Source of the DNA: Ophiocordyceps camponoti-saundersi (nom. inval.)
Lineage: Eukaryota; Ascomycota; Sordariomycetes; Hypocreales; Ophiocordycipitaceae
Reading direction: 5' to 3'
Assembly (NCBI GenBank): GCA_003339415.1
Contig: PDHQ01000380.1
Location: 1 to 29,200, forward strand
Length of the DNA stretch: 29,200 nt
Shown here: one piece after another, positions 1-10,761 of the stretch
Layout: every line of letters begins with the position of its first letter
Position numbering within the stretch: the first letter of the stretch is position 1
Position numbers and translations under genes: made by a program
The notes under the pieces: model-generated
What the model was told of the DNA's origin: nothing
Databases searched by the model: none
Seen by the model: the letters and a program-made list of their open reading frames with translations, nothing else

Positions 1-184
1 TAAAATATATAAAATATATAAAATATATAAAATATATAAAATATATAAAATATATAAAATATATAAAATATATAAAATATATAAAATATATAAAATATAT
101 AAAATATATAAAATATATAAAATATATGAAATATATAAAATATATAAAATATATAAAATATATAAAATATATAAAATATATAAA
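1..184. repeat. 9-bp tandem satellite (TAAAATATA)n
   Basis: About 20 head-to-tail copies of a 9-bp unit, TAAAATATA, start at the first base of the window and stop near 184. The array is almost perfect. The only clear variant is unit 15 (127-135), which reads TGAAATATA. Because TpG to TpA is the RIP change, that unit may preserve the ancestral form, but one variant cannot prove it. The array continues into the left arm of the inverted repeat described next, and about two units of it are mirrored at the far end of the right arm (near 1015-1038). Confidence 0.95.
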
Positions 185-1040
185 TAATTATACTAAGTAT
201 AAACTAATTATTAATTTTATTATAATTAAGGCTACTTACGCTATAGTTAAGGTAGCTTATAAGCTAAGCTTTAATTATAGCTTTTAATTAATAAGTTAAA
301 AACTAAAGTTATAATAAGTCTAAGGTAAGTCTTATATTAATAATAGTAGTAAAAAAATACTATTTAGCGCGTTAAGGAAACTTATATTATTACGCGTTAT
401 AATAGCTTCCGCGCTAATTAAGTTATTTAAGTAGCTGCTAGCCGCATACCGCTTTAGGGCTTATAGCTTTCTACTATAAACTTAGTAATAAAAGTAATAT
501 ATATAAAATAAAAAGATAACTATAAGGAGATAAGCTTTTTTATAATATTATATTATTTTTAGTAATATAATTAATATAATATAACTTTTTATTTATTTAC
601 TTAAAAAAGTTAAAAGCCTAAATATAAAAAATACACTATTCCTATATTTAAGCTAATATAGCTATAATAAGTTAGTTAACGCTAAATAAGCTTTTAATTA
701 TTTTAATAAAAAAGTCCTTACTAATAATAAAAAGCTATAAACTTTAAAGCGGTATATAGCTAGTAGCTACTTAGGTAACTAAATTAATATAAGTATTATT
801 ATAATATATATTAGTATAAGTCTTTTTAATATATTAAATTATATTTTTTACTACTCTTATTTATATATAATTTATTATAAACTTTATATAAAGTAAGTTT
901 TTACTTATTATTAAAAAACTATAATTAAAACTTAGCTTATAAGCTATATACCTTTACTATTATATAAATAGCCTCTCTTATAATAAGATTTTTAATTACT
1001 TTATACTTTATATAATTATTTATATATTTTATATATATAG
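160..1040. repeat. Large inverted repeat (fold-back-like), arms about 160-470 and 731-1040
   Basis: The reverse complement of the left arm aligns along the right arm, with a central spacer of about 260 bp (471-730). In the best 50 bp (421-470 against 731-780) 41 positions match, and all nine mismatches are C/T or G/A transitions, as RIP would cause. Outward the similarity continues through the AGCTTATAAGCT-type segments near 255-275 and 930-945. It ends in matching pieces of the 9-bp satellite, including TATAATTATTTATATATTTT on the right. Long arms whose outer ends are simple tandem repeats resemble fold-back elements, but no coding sequence or target duplication was found. It could also be an inverted duplication unrelated to transposition. 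Confidence 0.7.
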
Positions 1041-1888
1041 CGCTTAACTAATTTAGTTAAAATATTAGTAATTCTAAACACGCGTTAAAGTAAGGAACTT
1101 AAAACTTACTTTTTTATACTTAATAAAGTTAACCCTTACTAATTAGCTATTTAATTTACTTATAATAAAAAATATCTTTTTAAAAGTTATGCTTAGTAGG
1201 TTTCTACTTTTAATATAAGTTATATATATAATATAGCTATAAACTAAAATAAAACTAAATAGTTATTTACTTAGTTAAAGAAATAATAATATATAATTAC
1301 TAAACTATATAATTAAAAATAACCCCCCCTCCTTATATACTTTTAAGCTTTAAATTATTAATTAATTATTATAATTTCCTAACTAGGAAAGCTTCCTAAT
1401 TAGGAAAGCTTAATATATAGCTATATATTAAGGGGCTAAGAGGTATATACTTACTTAGTAAAAGAGTATATACTAATAAGGGGGGGAGGGTATATATTAG
1501 TATAAGAGGTAATATATATTATTTCTTATCTTTTCCTTATTATTTATCTTTCTTTATCTCCTTTTTACTTATATTATATAATATTATTATAGCTAATAGC
1601 TATATTTTTTATATATATAAAGCGACTAACTTAGCCTTAAATTAAACACGGTTTTATAATATAGTAAGGGGTTTTACCTCCTTAAAAAGTTTTTCTTACT
1701 TAACTTACTATTAAGGTTTTAGCAGCTTCCTTTTAGCCTTTAAAGTATTATTATAATAATAATAATAATATAATATTTTTTTAAGAATTTAGCTACTTAT
1801 TTTTTTATTTTAAAGCTTTCTTAATTTACTTTTATTATAATTTTTAAGCTAAGCCTTAAATAGTAGTTTTTTATTTTTATAAATATTA
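1041..1888. other. AT-rich stretch with no recognisable gene
   Basis: About 850 bp with heavy TpA and stops in all frames. It contains C-rich and G-rich runs near 1322-1332 and 1481-1490, and a small hairpin TAGGAA/TTCCTA at 1384-1398 whose sequence is partly repeated just downstream. Nothing here matched the elements on either side. It is probably the decayed flank into which the older copia inserted, or part of another unrecognised repeat. Confidence 0.5.
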
Positions 1889-2188
1889 TATTAAGTAGTT
1901 TTTATATATATATATATAGGTAAGAGAAGTAAAAATAACTTAAATTATATATAATTAGAGATAAATACTCTTTTTATTTTATATAAAGAAAAGCGACTAT
2001 ATAGCTAGATAATATTTTACCTTTATACCTCTTTTTTCCTTACTAAGATATCTCCTATCTCTTAAATTATATAAGGTATAACTTAAATATTAATATATAT
2101 TTTATTAGTAACTTCCTTATATCTAAGTTATCCTTTATATATATATTATATAATAAATATAAAGGGGTATAAAAAGATGATATTAATA
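1889..2188 (-). repeat. 3' LTR of the older copia element
   Basis: A 300-bp stretch collinear with the two 301-bp LTRs at 3768-4068 and 10762-11062. On the plus strand it begins TATTAAGTAG and ends near ATTAATA. It is the most decayed of the three. It keeps the minus-strand TATAAA (2022-2027) and a weakened version of the conserved hairpin (about 2060-2086). Confidence 0.85.
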
Positions 2189-2205
2189 CTTAACTTTTTC
2201 CTTTT

Positions 2206-2493
2206 ATAAAAAAAAATAATAAAGGAAAAATAGTATTATATAAAGAAAAAACCTTATAGCTTATTTAATATAGATATATTAAAGAAAAGAATTATATAAT
2301 ATTAAATAAATATATAGTTAAGAAAACTATAAAGGTAAATAACGCTTTATATATTATAATAAAAAGAGAAAAAAATAAGCTATTAGCTAAAATAATAAAA
2401 GTTAGATTATTAGATAACTTAATTTATAGCGCGCTTTATAAAGGTTTTACTATTAAGGTTCCTTATAATTATAAGATTAAGGAAAATAAGTAA
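2206..2493 (+). pseudogene. Candidate antisense ORF alpha (older copia copy)
   Basis: Just inside the 3' LTR, and opposite in sense to gag-pol, one frame runs from about 2206 to a TAA at 2491-2493. It has only two internal stops (TAG 2257-2259, TAA 2266-2268), both explicable as mutated Gln or Trp codons. From 2269 to 2490 there are 74 codons with no stop, which is remarkable in sequence this rich in TAA and TAG. The predicted C-terminus is basic and ends near YKIKENK. The younger copia copy has a matching C-terminal segment (IKVKLLYNL against IKVRLLDNL) near 4270-4370, with a frame change in between. I do not recognise the family. The ATA codons at 2206 or 2230 may be mutated ATG starts. It could be chance, but two copies share it. 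Confidence 0.4.
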
Positions 2494-2582
2494 TAATACT
2501 ACCTTTTATAACTTTGTATTAAAAATATTAAGAAATATTACGAAAAGTCGGATTCTGCCGCGCCTTACCGCTCTTAGAGGAG

Positions 2583-2650
2583 TATAAAAACCTCACTTAC
2601 CTCCCTTTTCCTCTCTCTCTTCCTCTCTTTCTTTCTTCTTCCTTTCGTCT
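2583..2650 (+). promoter_or_regulatory. TATA box plus pyrimidine tract, older copy
   Basis: TATAAAAA at 2583-2590 is followed by about 60 bases of almost pure C and T (about 2592-2650). This is a common layout for fungal promoters and 5' leaders on the plus strand. The same arrangement occurs at 4477-4550 in the younger copy. An ATG lies at 2772, about 190 bp downstream. Read on the minus strand the tract is polypurine, but it is about 400 bp from the LTR edge, so it is not the primer tract. Confidence 0.5.
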
Positions 2651-2771
2651 TTAAAGTTAATAAAAAAATAATAACGAAAATAATAGATTAAAGTTAAAGC
2701 TTTGAAAAAATCCTTAATATAATTATATAAATATTTTAAATATTTTTTATACTATTAATAAGCTATATAAT

Positions 2772-3330
2772 ATGCCTCTTAACTTTATTAATATTACTAT
2801 ATACTAACTTAAGTCTTCCTAAGTTTATATATTATATAAGGAGGAGGAGAACTATTAATTTATACTTAAATATTCCTTAAATATAAGAAAAATTAACTTA
2901 TTATATAATTATAATATTAAAAGCAAAATAGGATACTAAAATATAATTAGCTAAAGTGTTATTATATAATATATTTATTTACTTAGATAATATATAAAAC
3001 TTTAAGCATATTAATATAATAATTATATAACGCTTAAGCTATTTTTTAGCTATTTTATTAGCTAATTATAGTAAGGTAGCTATAAAGTTATATAATATTT
3101 ATAGTAAAAATCCTTATCTATTTAATATATATTATATAAATAATAATAAAGTATACGCTACTTATATTTAGCGCGTATATATAATATAATATTTATTCGT
3201 ATAATAGGTAAATATATCTTAAATTTTAAAGCTAGCACTTTATACCTTATTAACGGCGCTTACAGCGTTATCTAATAGTTAAGAGAGTAATAGTAGTTTT
3301 AGGAGAGGCGCCTCCTAATATAGAGGAGTA
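2772..3330 (+). pseudogene. Candidate antisense ORF beta (older copia copy)
   Basis: Downstream of the TATA and pyrimidine tract an ATG is preserved at 2772 (ATGCCTCTTAAC). The frame that follows aligns without gaps, over at least the first 40 codons, with the frame starting at ATA 4656 in the younger copy. Shared positions include the LK..Q.Y..Y..E.N core and an SLN motif. Later, near 3001-3180, another frame has long similar stretches in both copies (RLSYFLAILL here, RLSYFLVILF there; KNPYLFNIY here, RNPYLFNIY there). A frameshift or intron therefore separates the two parts. Stops are mostly TAA or TAG of RIP type. No family was recognised. The end is approximate. Confidence 0.4.
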
Positions 3331-3679
3331 TATAACTATTTTAAATAACGAGTAAAAGGCTTAGGGGCGAAAAAAAATATAAGGAGCGTTAGATAAAAAG
3401 AAAAGAGGGAGAAAAACTAGCGTAAAAGTCTTATAGCTTTACTTTAAAAACTAGCGTAAGGGTTAGATAATACTTAGAATAAAGTAATAAAATTTTTTAT
3501 AAAAAAAATATAAAAAAATATAAAAAGAAAATATAAAAAAAATAGAATATAATTTAAGAAAAGAAAAAGAATAAAGGGAAAAATAATAGCGTTAAATAAT
3601 AAAAATAATAAGGGGGTAAAGAAAGAAAAATAAAAAATATAAGCTTATATATCCTAAGCTAGTTATTAAACTATTACTT

Positions 3680-3767
3680 TAATATATAACTTATAGAAAT
3701 TTATAGAAATAAAGGTAAATAGGGCTAAGTTAGGGCTATCTTTAATATAAGCGTTAGCTAAGTTATT
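3680..3767 (-). pseudogene. C-terminal end of copia pol, older copy (cut by insertion)
   Basis: Read on the minus strand this encodes the end of the copia RNase H region (LANAY.KDSPNLAL), the same residues as in the younger copy at about 5575-5645. It stops at the TTATT target site, and the upstream part of the same protein continues at 11068. Confidence 0.75.
3763..3767. repeat. 5-bp target-site duplication TTATT (left)
   Basis: TTATT directly precedes the first base of the younger element at 3768 and is repeated at 11063-11067 directly after its last base. Five bases is the usual length for Ty1/copia integration. Confidence 0.85.
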
Positions 3768-3898
3768 TATTAAATAGTCTTTATATATATATATAGGTAA
3801 GAGAAAGCAAAGGTAACCTAAATTAAGTATAATTAAAAATAGATACCTTTCCTTTATTATATAAGGAAAAGCGGCTATATAGCTAGATAATACTCTAC

Positions 3899-3905
3899 TT
3901 TTATA
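3899..3905 (-). promoter_or_regulatory. Probable LTR TATA box
   Basis: On the minus strand this reads GGGTATAAAAGTAGAG, about 130 bases before the LTR end. That suits a copia U3 promoter driving gag-pol. It is also readable in the oldest LTR (2022-2027), but is mutated to GTATAGA in the 5' LTR at the equivalent place. Confidence 0.5.
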
Positions 3906-3939
3906 CCCTCCTTCTTCTTATCTAAGCTACCTCCTACCT

Positions 3940-3966
3940 CCTAAGTTATACGAGGCATAACTTAGG
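3940..3966. repeat. Conserved LTR hairpin, 3' LTR copy
   Basis: CCTAAGTTAT and ATAACTTAGG are perfect 10-base arms around a 7-base loop (ACGAGGC). The other LTR has the same structure with different bases in both arms; see the entry at 10934. Confidence 0.75.
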
Positions 3967-4068
3967 TAATAATATATATTTTATTAGAGGCTTCCCTATA
4001 TCTATACTATCCTCTATATATATATCGTATAGTAGATATAAAAGGGTATAGAGAGATAATATCTAATA

Positions 4069-4090
4069 TTTAACTTTTTCTTTTTATAAA
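4069..4090 (-). other. Polypurine tract next to the 3' LTR
   Basis: On the minus strand the sequence immediately before the 3' LTR is AAAAAGAAAAAGTTAAA. This is the expected position and composition for the plus-strand primer of reverse transcription. The last bases (TTAAA) are not pure purine, perhaps through mutation. The older copy has the equivalent at about 2189-2205. Confidence 0.6.
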
Positions 4091-4380
4091 AAGATATACT
4101 AAATAAAAAGGTATTATATAAAGAAAAAACTCTATCTTCCTAAAAGGTAAATATTTCTAAAGAAAAATAATTATATAACGTTAAACGAGTATATAATCGA
4201 AAAAATCTATAAAAGTAAATAACGCTTATAATACTATAATAAAAAAGATAAAGAAAATAAATTACTAGCCGAAAAATAAAAGTTAAGTTATTATATAATC
4301 TAACCCGTAATATATTTTTATAAAGTTTTACTATAAAAATCTCTTATAGTTATAATACTAAGAAAAATAGGTAGAAAACT
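4075..4380 (+). pseudogene. Candidate antisense ORF alpha (younger copy, frameshifted)
   Basis: This is the counterpart of the frame at 2206-2493. Matching pieces are a VLYKEKTL segment near 4110-4135 and IKVKLLYNL near 4278-4305, continuing to a TAG near 4373. The pieces are in different frames, so at least one indel separates them. No family recognised. Confidence 0.3.
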
Positions 4381-4476
4381 AACTTTCTATAACCTTATAT
4401 TAAAAATACTAAAAAATATTACGAAAAATAAGAATTAAAAATCGGATTCTATCGCCTCTTACCGCCTTTAGAGGGG

Positions 4477-4550
4477 TATAAAAACCCCTCCTCGCTCCCC
4501 CTCTCTCTCTCTCTCTTTCTCTTCCTTTCTTCTTTCTTTCTTTTTTAAGC
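4477..4550 (+). promoter_or_regulatory. TATA box plus pyrimidine tract, younger copy
   Basis: TATAAAAA (4477-4484) lies within the small palindrome AGGGGT...ACCCCT (4472-4489). It is followed by about 60 bases of C and T, including a (CT)n run around 4500-4525. It is equivalent to 2583-2650 in the older copy, as is the upstream block CGGATTCT...CCTTACCG. The conserved layout supports a plus-strand promoter lying antisense to gag-pol. Confidence 0.5.
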
Positions 4551-4655
4551 TAATTAACGAAGATAACGATAATAATTAAAAAGATTTTTAATAAAAATTA
4601 ATAAGTTATATAATATACTTAAGTCGTTTTTATTAATAGTTATTAATTATATAAT

Positions 4656-5230
4656 ATACCTCCTTATCCTAATAGCGTTATAGCTTATTAACTTAAGTTT
4701 TACTAAATCTATATACCTTATAGTAAGGAGGATAACTAGCGCTTTATATAATAAATATCTTTAAATATAAAAAAGAAAAGTTTAGCTATTATACGATAAT
4801 AATACTAATAGGAGAGTAGTAAGTAAAAATCTAACTAATAACTATATTATTATCTAATATCTTTATCCGCCTTAATAATACTTAAGATTCTAAGTATATT
4901 AAAGCTATTATTATCTAACGCTTAAGTTATTTTTTAGTAATCTTATTTATAAGTTATAGCGGGGTAATAGTAAAACTATATTATATCTATATTAGAAATC
5001 CTTACTTATTTAATATATATTAGATAAATAGTAACGGGGCTTATATTACTTATATATAGTAATCTTATATAATAAAATACTTTTTATACGATAAGGCTAA
5101 GCGTCGCAAACTCCTAAGCCGGCACCTTATACCTTAGTAACTACTTTTATTAAGTTACTTAATAGCTAGTAGCGGGGATAGGTAATAATAATACTAAGCG
5201 GAGCGCCTCTTAACGCGGAGGAGTATATTA
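4656..5230 (+). pseudogene. Candidate antisense ORF beta (younger copia copy)
   Basis: This is the counterpart of 2772-3330. The start codon is ATA, where the older copy keeps ATG, a normal RIP outcome. It lies about 180 bp below the TATA box. The N-terminal frame reads about 80 codons with only TAA/TAG stops of RIP type. A second frame from about 4890 to 5180 includes the RNPYLFNIY segment shared with the older copy, and then a basic KAKRRKL stretch near 5094. The two copies differ by more than RIP transitions, yet alignable amino-acid stretches remain, which suggests a real former protein. No known domain recognised. Confidence 0.4.
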
Positions 5231-5545
5231 CTATCTCGGATAATAAATAATAAGGGGCGGGGGTAGAAAAGAAGTAGTAATAAGGTTAGATAACGAGGAA
5301 AAAGGAAAAAAAAAATTAAAAGAAAAGAAAAAAAATTAAGCGTTTAGGACTTATAGCTTTGCTTTTTTTAAAAAATTAAGCGTAAGGGTCGGACAATACC
5401 CGGAAAAAATTAATAATAATTTTTATATAAAAATAATAGAAAAAAATATAAAAATATAAAAAAAATAAGAAAGTAAGGATAGAGGGTTAGATAAAGTAAA
5501 AATATAGGAAAAAAAAAAGTATAAGTTTTATATAACTTAAGTAAG

Positions 5546-8500
5546 TTATTAAATAGTAGCTTTAATCCGTAACTTATAGGAATTTATAGAAATAAAAGTT
5601 AATAAGGCTAAGTTAGGGCTATCCTTAGTATAAGCGTTAGCTAGGTTATTTTTACTATTAATTTATTATATTTCTAAAATTTCCTTATACTTATATAACT
5701 TATAAATAGCTATAATATTAATTATTAGCTATTTTTCTATCGTTAAGCTAAGCCTTACTAAGTAATCGTATAATAAATATAAGTTTATATAAAGAATAAG
5801 GGGGATCGGAGATATACTTAAAAATTATATAATAGCTTAAATAGTTAAGTAAAAGGCTAGGCCGATATTAACGCTATTTACTATACCGTAAAGTTTGCTT
5901 ACTAGAATACTTCGAGTAACCTTTTTATACTTCGTAAAGGTTTAGTAAAAGATATTACCTTATATAATAAATAAGTTAAAAGACTAGTTTTCCTTATTAA
6001 GGATAATTAAGGTGCTAAGCTATAAGGTAAGGTTTTTATTATTTATAAATAACTTATTTATAAAAATAAATAGTTTCGTATAAGATAAGTTAAGCGGAAT
6101 AAATTATAAACCGTAAGTAATATTATTAATCTGCTATTAGATACGCTTATTAAGGGCTAAAATATCTTATAAGGAAAGATCGGTTACTTAAGTAGCTATT
6201 ATAAAATTATATAACGCCTCCGGTTAATAGGTAAAAGTAATATATACTCCTTAGGCTCGCTAGCTAATAAAGTCCTATAAAGTAATATCGGTAGTTAAGT
6301 TAATAATATAAAGGCCCTTTACTTATCTTTTCTATATAAGAACGATATCGTATAATTTACGCGTAATATAATTACTATTAAAGTTAATAGATAAGCTATT
6401 AGTAAGGAATATTTTAAGCTTCGCACGAAGCTTTGCCTATTTTAACTTATTTTCCTTAAGTTTAGAGAATATATCGGATATAAAAGAGAATATATCGTCC
6501 GTTTATAAGCCCGTTATTCCGAATAAGTTAAGGCTAGCTATTATAAATAAAAAATATAGATTATATAATAAGGGCGTTATATAAAAGTTCGTATAATAAT
6601 AATTATAATATATTTTAAATTAGTATAATCTTAATTTTACTAGCTTATATAGCGGCTTCTTAATATATAAAAAAATATAGGGTAGATATTAATCCTATAG
6701 TTTTTTAGGAAAGTACGCGTATATCGTATAACTTAAAAGATTAGCAGACTATATATACGCTTATATAATATCTCGTAGTTCGCCTTAATAGTTATATAAC
6801 TTTATAAGGGTAAGTCTAAGGGTAAGAAAAAGGCGCTATAATATACGTAGAATTATAGGTAATTATATAAGGATTTCTTCTTTACCGTTATCTTTATAGC
6901 CCTAAATAACTAAGCGGGACTTTTCGTAAAGGCTATTATTTAAGTTTTTTATTTCTTATATAAGATATATCTTAAAAATACGTTTTATAAAGTTCGCGGA
7001 AAAGTTATATTAGATAAAGGTAAAAACTTCCTATATAGAGAGGGTATTAATTTCCTTATAGTTAGAGGCCTTAAATAGTTATCTTAAAATAGTAATAATA
7101 CTTTATTACTATAGTTATATAATAAGTATATAGTTATCTTTTTCCTTCGTAATAATAAATACGAAGGGAAAAGCTTTATATAAGTTTTTATTATATAAGG
7201 GCATAATCGGGATTTTAAACTATACTTTTTTCTTTATAAATATAATAAGGAGGGAATAGAGATAAGGTTTAACTTATATTATATAAAATCTAGTTAATCT
7301 TATAGGGAATTTAAAGATAATATCCTAGCTATTAAAACTAGAAATATGGAAAGGACTTTACTATTTATCCTTTTTACGCTAAATAAAAACTTTACTTTAA
7401 AAGGGAAGTAATAAGATATCGTATAAGTTAGGTCTATTTTAAATATAAAGAGCGCGTAAAATATCCGCTTAAGCCTTAATTTATTATACTTATTTTATAG
7501 CGCGCTAAATCGCTTAGGCTTTTATAGTAATATTAGGGGCAGGGGGTAAGTTATATAAAATATAAAGGTAAGTACTAAAAATAAAAAATATTAAGATAAG
7601 GCTATTTAATCTAGCTATATTATTAATAGCCTTAATAGCTATTTAAAAAATAATTACGTTATCGGTCTTAATACTAATTTCTTATTATAAGATATTATAC
7701 GCCCGCTTAAGAGGGGCGTATATATATTTAACCTTACCGATCGCCTAATACGCTTTAATAGGCACTTTTTTATATATAATACTAAGTAGTTTCGTATTTA
7801 TATAAAACTCTAAAAAAGAAAAGTTAGTCCTAATATCGTAAAAGATAATATTTAGTAAGCCTTAATATATATAAATCTAGCACTTATATAAAGCGTTCTA
7901 AGCGTTTACCGCTAATATATTTTATATAAAGGCGGCGGCTTAGAAAAATATAGCTTCTTTAATAGCGTATAAGACCGGCCTACTATTAAGGTAAAAAATA
8001 TCGATAACTAGCGAGTAATTAAAATCGTAATTATTTTTAAGGGAGAATTTAAATCGCTAAGGTTTTAAGTTATATAATTAATATTAGTAATATAAACGTT
8101 AAATTAACTTAAGGGCTACGGGGGTTATATCTAAAAAACTAGCCTTTTTTAGTAAGTTATAAAGCTATTATATATAAAGGTAGCTAAAATATTAGTAAAG
8201 CTATTATAACTCTTATTTTATATAATATAATATAAATTCTTATTTTAAGATATTAAAGAATAGATATCCTTATTTCTTAATAATAGGAACTATTATATTA
8301 TTATATTATATAATAATATCCCTTATATTATTATAAAAGTTATAAAGGCGGTTAGTATCTTTAAAATAGAAAAAGAATAGGGTAGAAATATTAAGAATAT
8401 AATAAAGGACTTTACTAAAAAGGTTTCGTACGATAATAGTTCCGATTAGCTTAGTAAGTTTTAAGGAGCTAAAATAAATTATATTTTTAGTTAGGGTTTA

Positions 8501-10700
8501 GTTAATAGTTATATAAGGGTATTCCTAAATATAAGCTTCTACTTATAGTTTACTTATAGTTAAGATTTATATAGCTTTTATATTTTAAAGCTTACCTTAA
8601 TATATCGTACGATATATATTAAAAAGGAGGAATTATTTTATAGGAACTACTAGGGCCTTTAGTTAGTAGATATTATTGCTAGTAAGGCGGTATATATAAG
8701 CTACTATAGTAAAAAATAAAACCGCGTTTTCGCCGCTAATAATTTCTTCTTTAATATCGGAGTCTTTATTATACGATTATAAAAACTAAGAATCTTATTT
8801 ATTAAAACCTTTATATAATAAGAGGAATATACTAAATTCTTCCTCTATAAGGGGGTCTTAGCTAGTTTCTTTATAATTAGTAAGGTATTACTTATATACG
8901 CGTTAAATATTATCTAACTTATAGTTTATAAATTAATATCTTTCCTTTTTATATATAAAGTACCTTTATATTATATAAGGTTAGAACTAGCGTTACTATA
9001 AGGAAAAATATTATATAAGGGGCGATCGTTATTAGCGGGGAGTAAAAAAAAATTATTTAAGGTTTATACGATATTTATTATAATTAAGGTAGCGTTATTC
9101 GATAAAGAACTAATTAGTAGTTTTATCTATAACGATAGTAAGGGAGGAATAAAGGTAATTAATAAATATTTTATACGATATATTTTAGAATATTATAGCT
9201 AATTTAAGTTTTAAAACGCCGCGATAAGCTCGTACGATAATAGTAAGAAATTACTTTTCTCCTTAATAATTAAGTCTAAAAGCTTATTAAATAAGTTAAA
9301 GTTTATTAAGGAGGGTATCGAGTAAATCTATTATAATTTTATTAGGGTTTTCTTATTATACGATATTAAAAGAAAAAGTAATCTAATCTATCTAATATAA
9401 TAAATAGTTCGTATAAGTATTAAAGTATATATCTAAAAAAGTATAAATTTTATCTTATCGTTTATCTAATCCGATAAAATATAAATAATAATCCTAAGCT
9501 TTATTTAAAAAGATATCTAGAAAAATAGCGTAAAATTAATTTTCCGTTATACTAATATAGGAGTAATAGCTAATAAAAATCCTAGCCTTATTAATTAGTA
9601 TATTATATAGCCGCCTTATATAGTTTTAATCTTTTCGCTAACTTTTAAGGAAAGCGGTAACCTTATTTAAGGAGATTAGTTTATTTATTACTTTTTATAT
9701 TAGTAATAGTATATAGACTTATACGATACCTATTAAGGCTTAATTTATTAGTTCCGGGAGGGTTTAAGTTAGGGTTATCGAGGGTAGCTATATATTTAAG
9801 TTATATAAAGTAGTTAATTTCTACGTATAAGTTATACGAAGTAGGGGTTTAGCTAAGATACTTCGTAGTAGCTATATTAAGATATATCTTAACTCGGGGG
9901 GCTATACTAAGTATAAAGCTTATATCGTATAATCTAAAAAAGTTAGTTCGGAAAAGGGGGGGTAGTCTAACTATATAGAAGGGGCTTCTTATAAGTTAGG
10001 GGGTAAAATATCTTCTAATTTAATCTTAAGGAGTTATATAAAGCGTTTAATTAATATACCGTTTCCGATAAGTAAGATATATTATATAATTATAATTTAA
10101 GTTAGTTCTTTTAAGAATATACGGTAAATATATTTTAGCTAGTAGTAAGTCTATCCTTAAAATTCTAATTAGATTATATAAAGAAAGTTATCTTTATAAA
10201 AATTAAAGTAAATAATATTATATATCTACTAAGTAATAAATATTATTAATTCGACCTTATTAGAAGGTTATATAAGGTTAGGTTATATATCCTAATAAAC
10301 TAAGTTTATATTTTAAGTTTAAATATAAGGGTTAACTTCGCTTCCTTTTATTATTTTATTATATAAAGCTAAAGTCTCGTTTATTATTATTATTATAGTT
10401 AATATATTTACTATTTCTTATTTAATTTCTAAAGTTATAAAAGCTATATTATCGTTATTATATTTCTAGAACGCTATTAAAAGTAATATCGTACGATTAG
10501 TAAAAAGTATTAGGCTAAATATAGCTTTTTAGTAAAAACTTTATTATTAGTAAGTATCGTATATTACTTTAATCTTTTAGTTTTAATAGTAGCACTAGGC
10601 AAAAATAGCTCTTTAGTAAGAACTAATATCGAGAAATAAGGTAAAAGTATAAGTATTAATTAATAGCGGGTATAAGAGCTTTTCGGTATCGTATAATACC
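5546..10700 (-). pseudogene. Copia gag-pol polyprotein, RIP-inactivated (younger copy)
   Basis: This polyprotein encoded the capsid and enzymes for copying and inserting the element. Reading down the minus strand: a gag-like region, about 10700-9000, without a clear motif. Integrase, about 8250-7260: an Asp at 7835-7837 in DIRTNF; an AIGKV block just after 7754-7756, where the conserved Glu is now Lys (GAA to AAA, a TpG change); and VKPYL at 7259-7273. Reverse transcriptase: YEKSRLVIQGY (6896-6928), then DIIQAY (6759-6776) and a PLY block (about 6640-6660). RNase H: KKVTRSILVSKLYG (5882-5928) and a LANAYTKDSPN C-terminus. The order and motifs match fungal Ty1/copia. Many in-frame TAA/TAG stops make it non-functional. 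The start codon is not identifiable. Confidence 0.9.
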
Positions 10701-10761
10701 TATCTTATTATTTTAGCTAATTTATAGTTAACTAATAATAACTAGTATAACTATTAATTAG

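Larger units (their letters stand above)
3768..4068 (-). repeat. 3' LTR of the younger copia
   Basis: 301 bp, collinear and gap-free with the 5' LTR at 10762-11062. The differences I checked are all transitions. It contains a minus-strand TATAAAA (3899-3905), a TTTCCTT/AAGGAAA hairpin (3848-3869) downstream of it in the transcript direction, and the conserved 10-bp-arm hairpin (3940-3966). R and U5 would then occupy roughly the last 120 bases toward 3768. Confidence 0.92.

Noticed and set aside
4490..4560. The pyrimidine tract read as the minus-strand polypurine primer
   Set aside because: It is about 400 bp from the LTR edge; a purine tract directly abuts the LTR at 4069-4090.
4860..5180. 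Starship tyrosine recombinase (DUF3435) in antisense ORF beta
   Set aside because: A loose resemblance around RNPYLFN, but none of the other conserved blocks or catalytic residues were found.
3768..5640. A 1.88-kb LTR repeated in tandem
   Set aside because: The 5' copy next to the second pol is only 301 bp and has proper ends and a TTATT duplication, so the LTR is 301 bp. The rest is internal sequence shared by both elements.
6060..9030. A long plus-strand protein with an FADD-like motif near 8729
   Set aside because: The minus strand gives unmistakable copia integrase, RT and RNase H in the right order; the plus-strand frame is its shadow.
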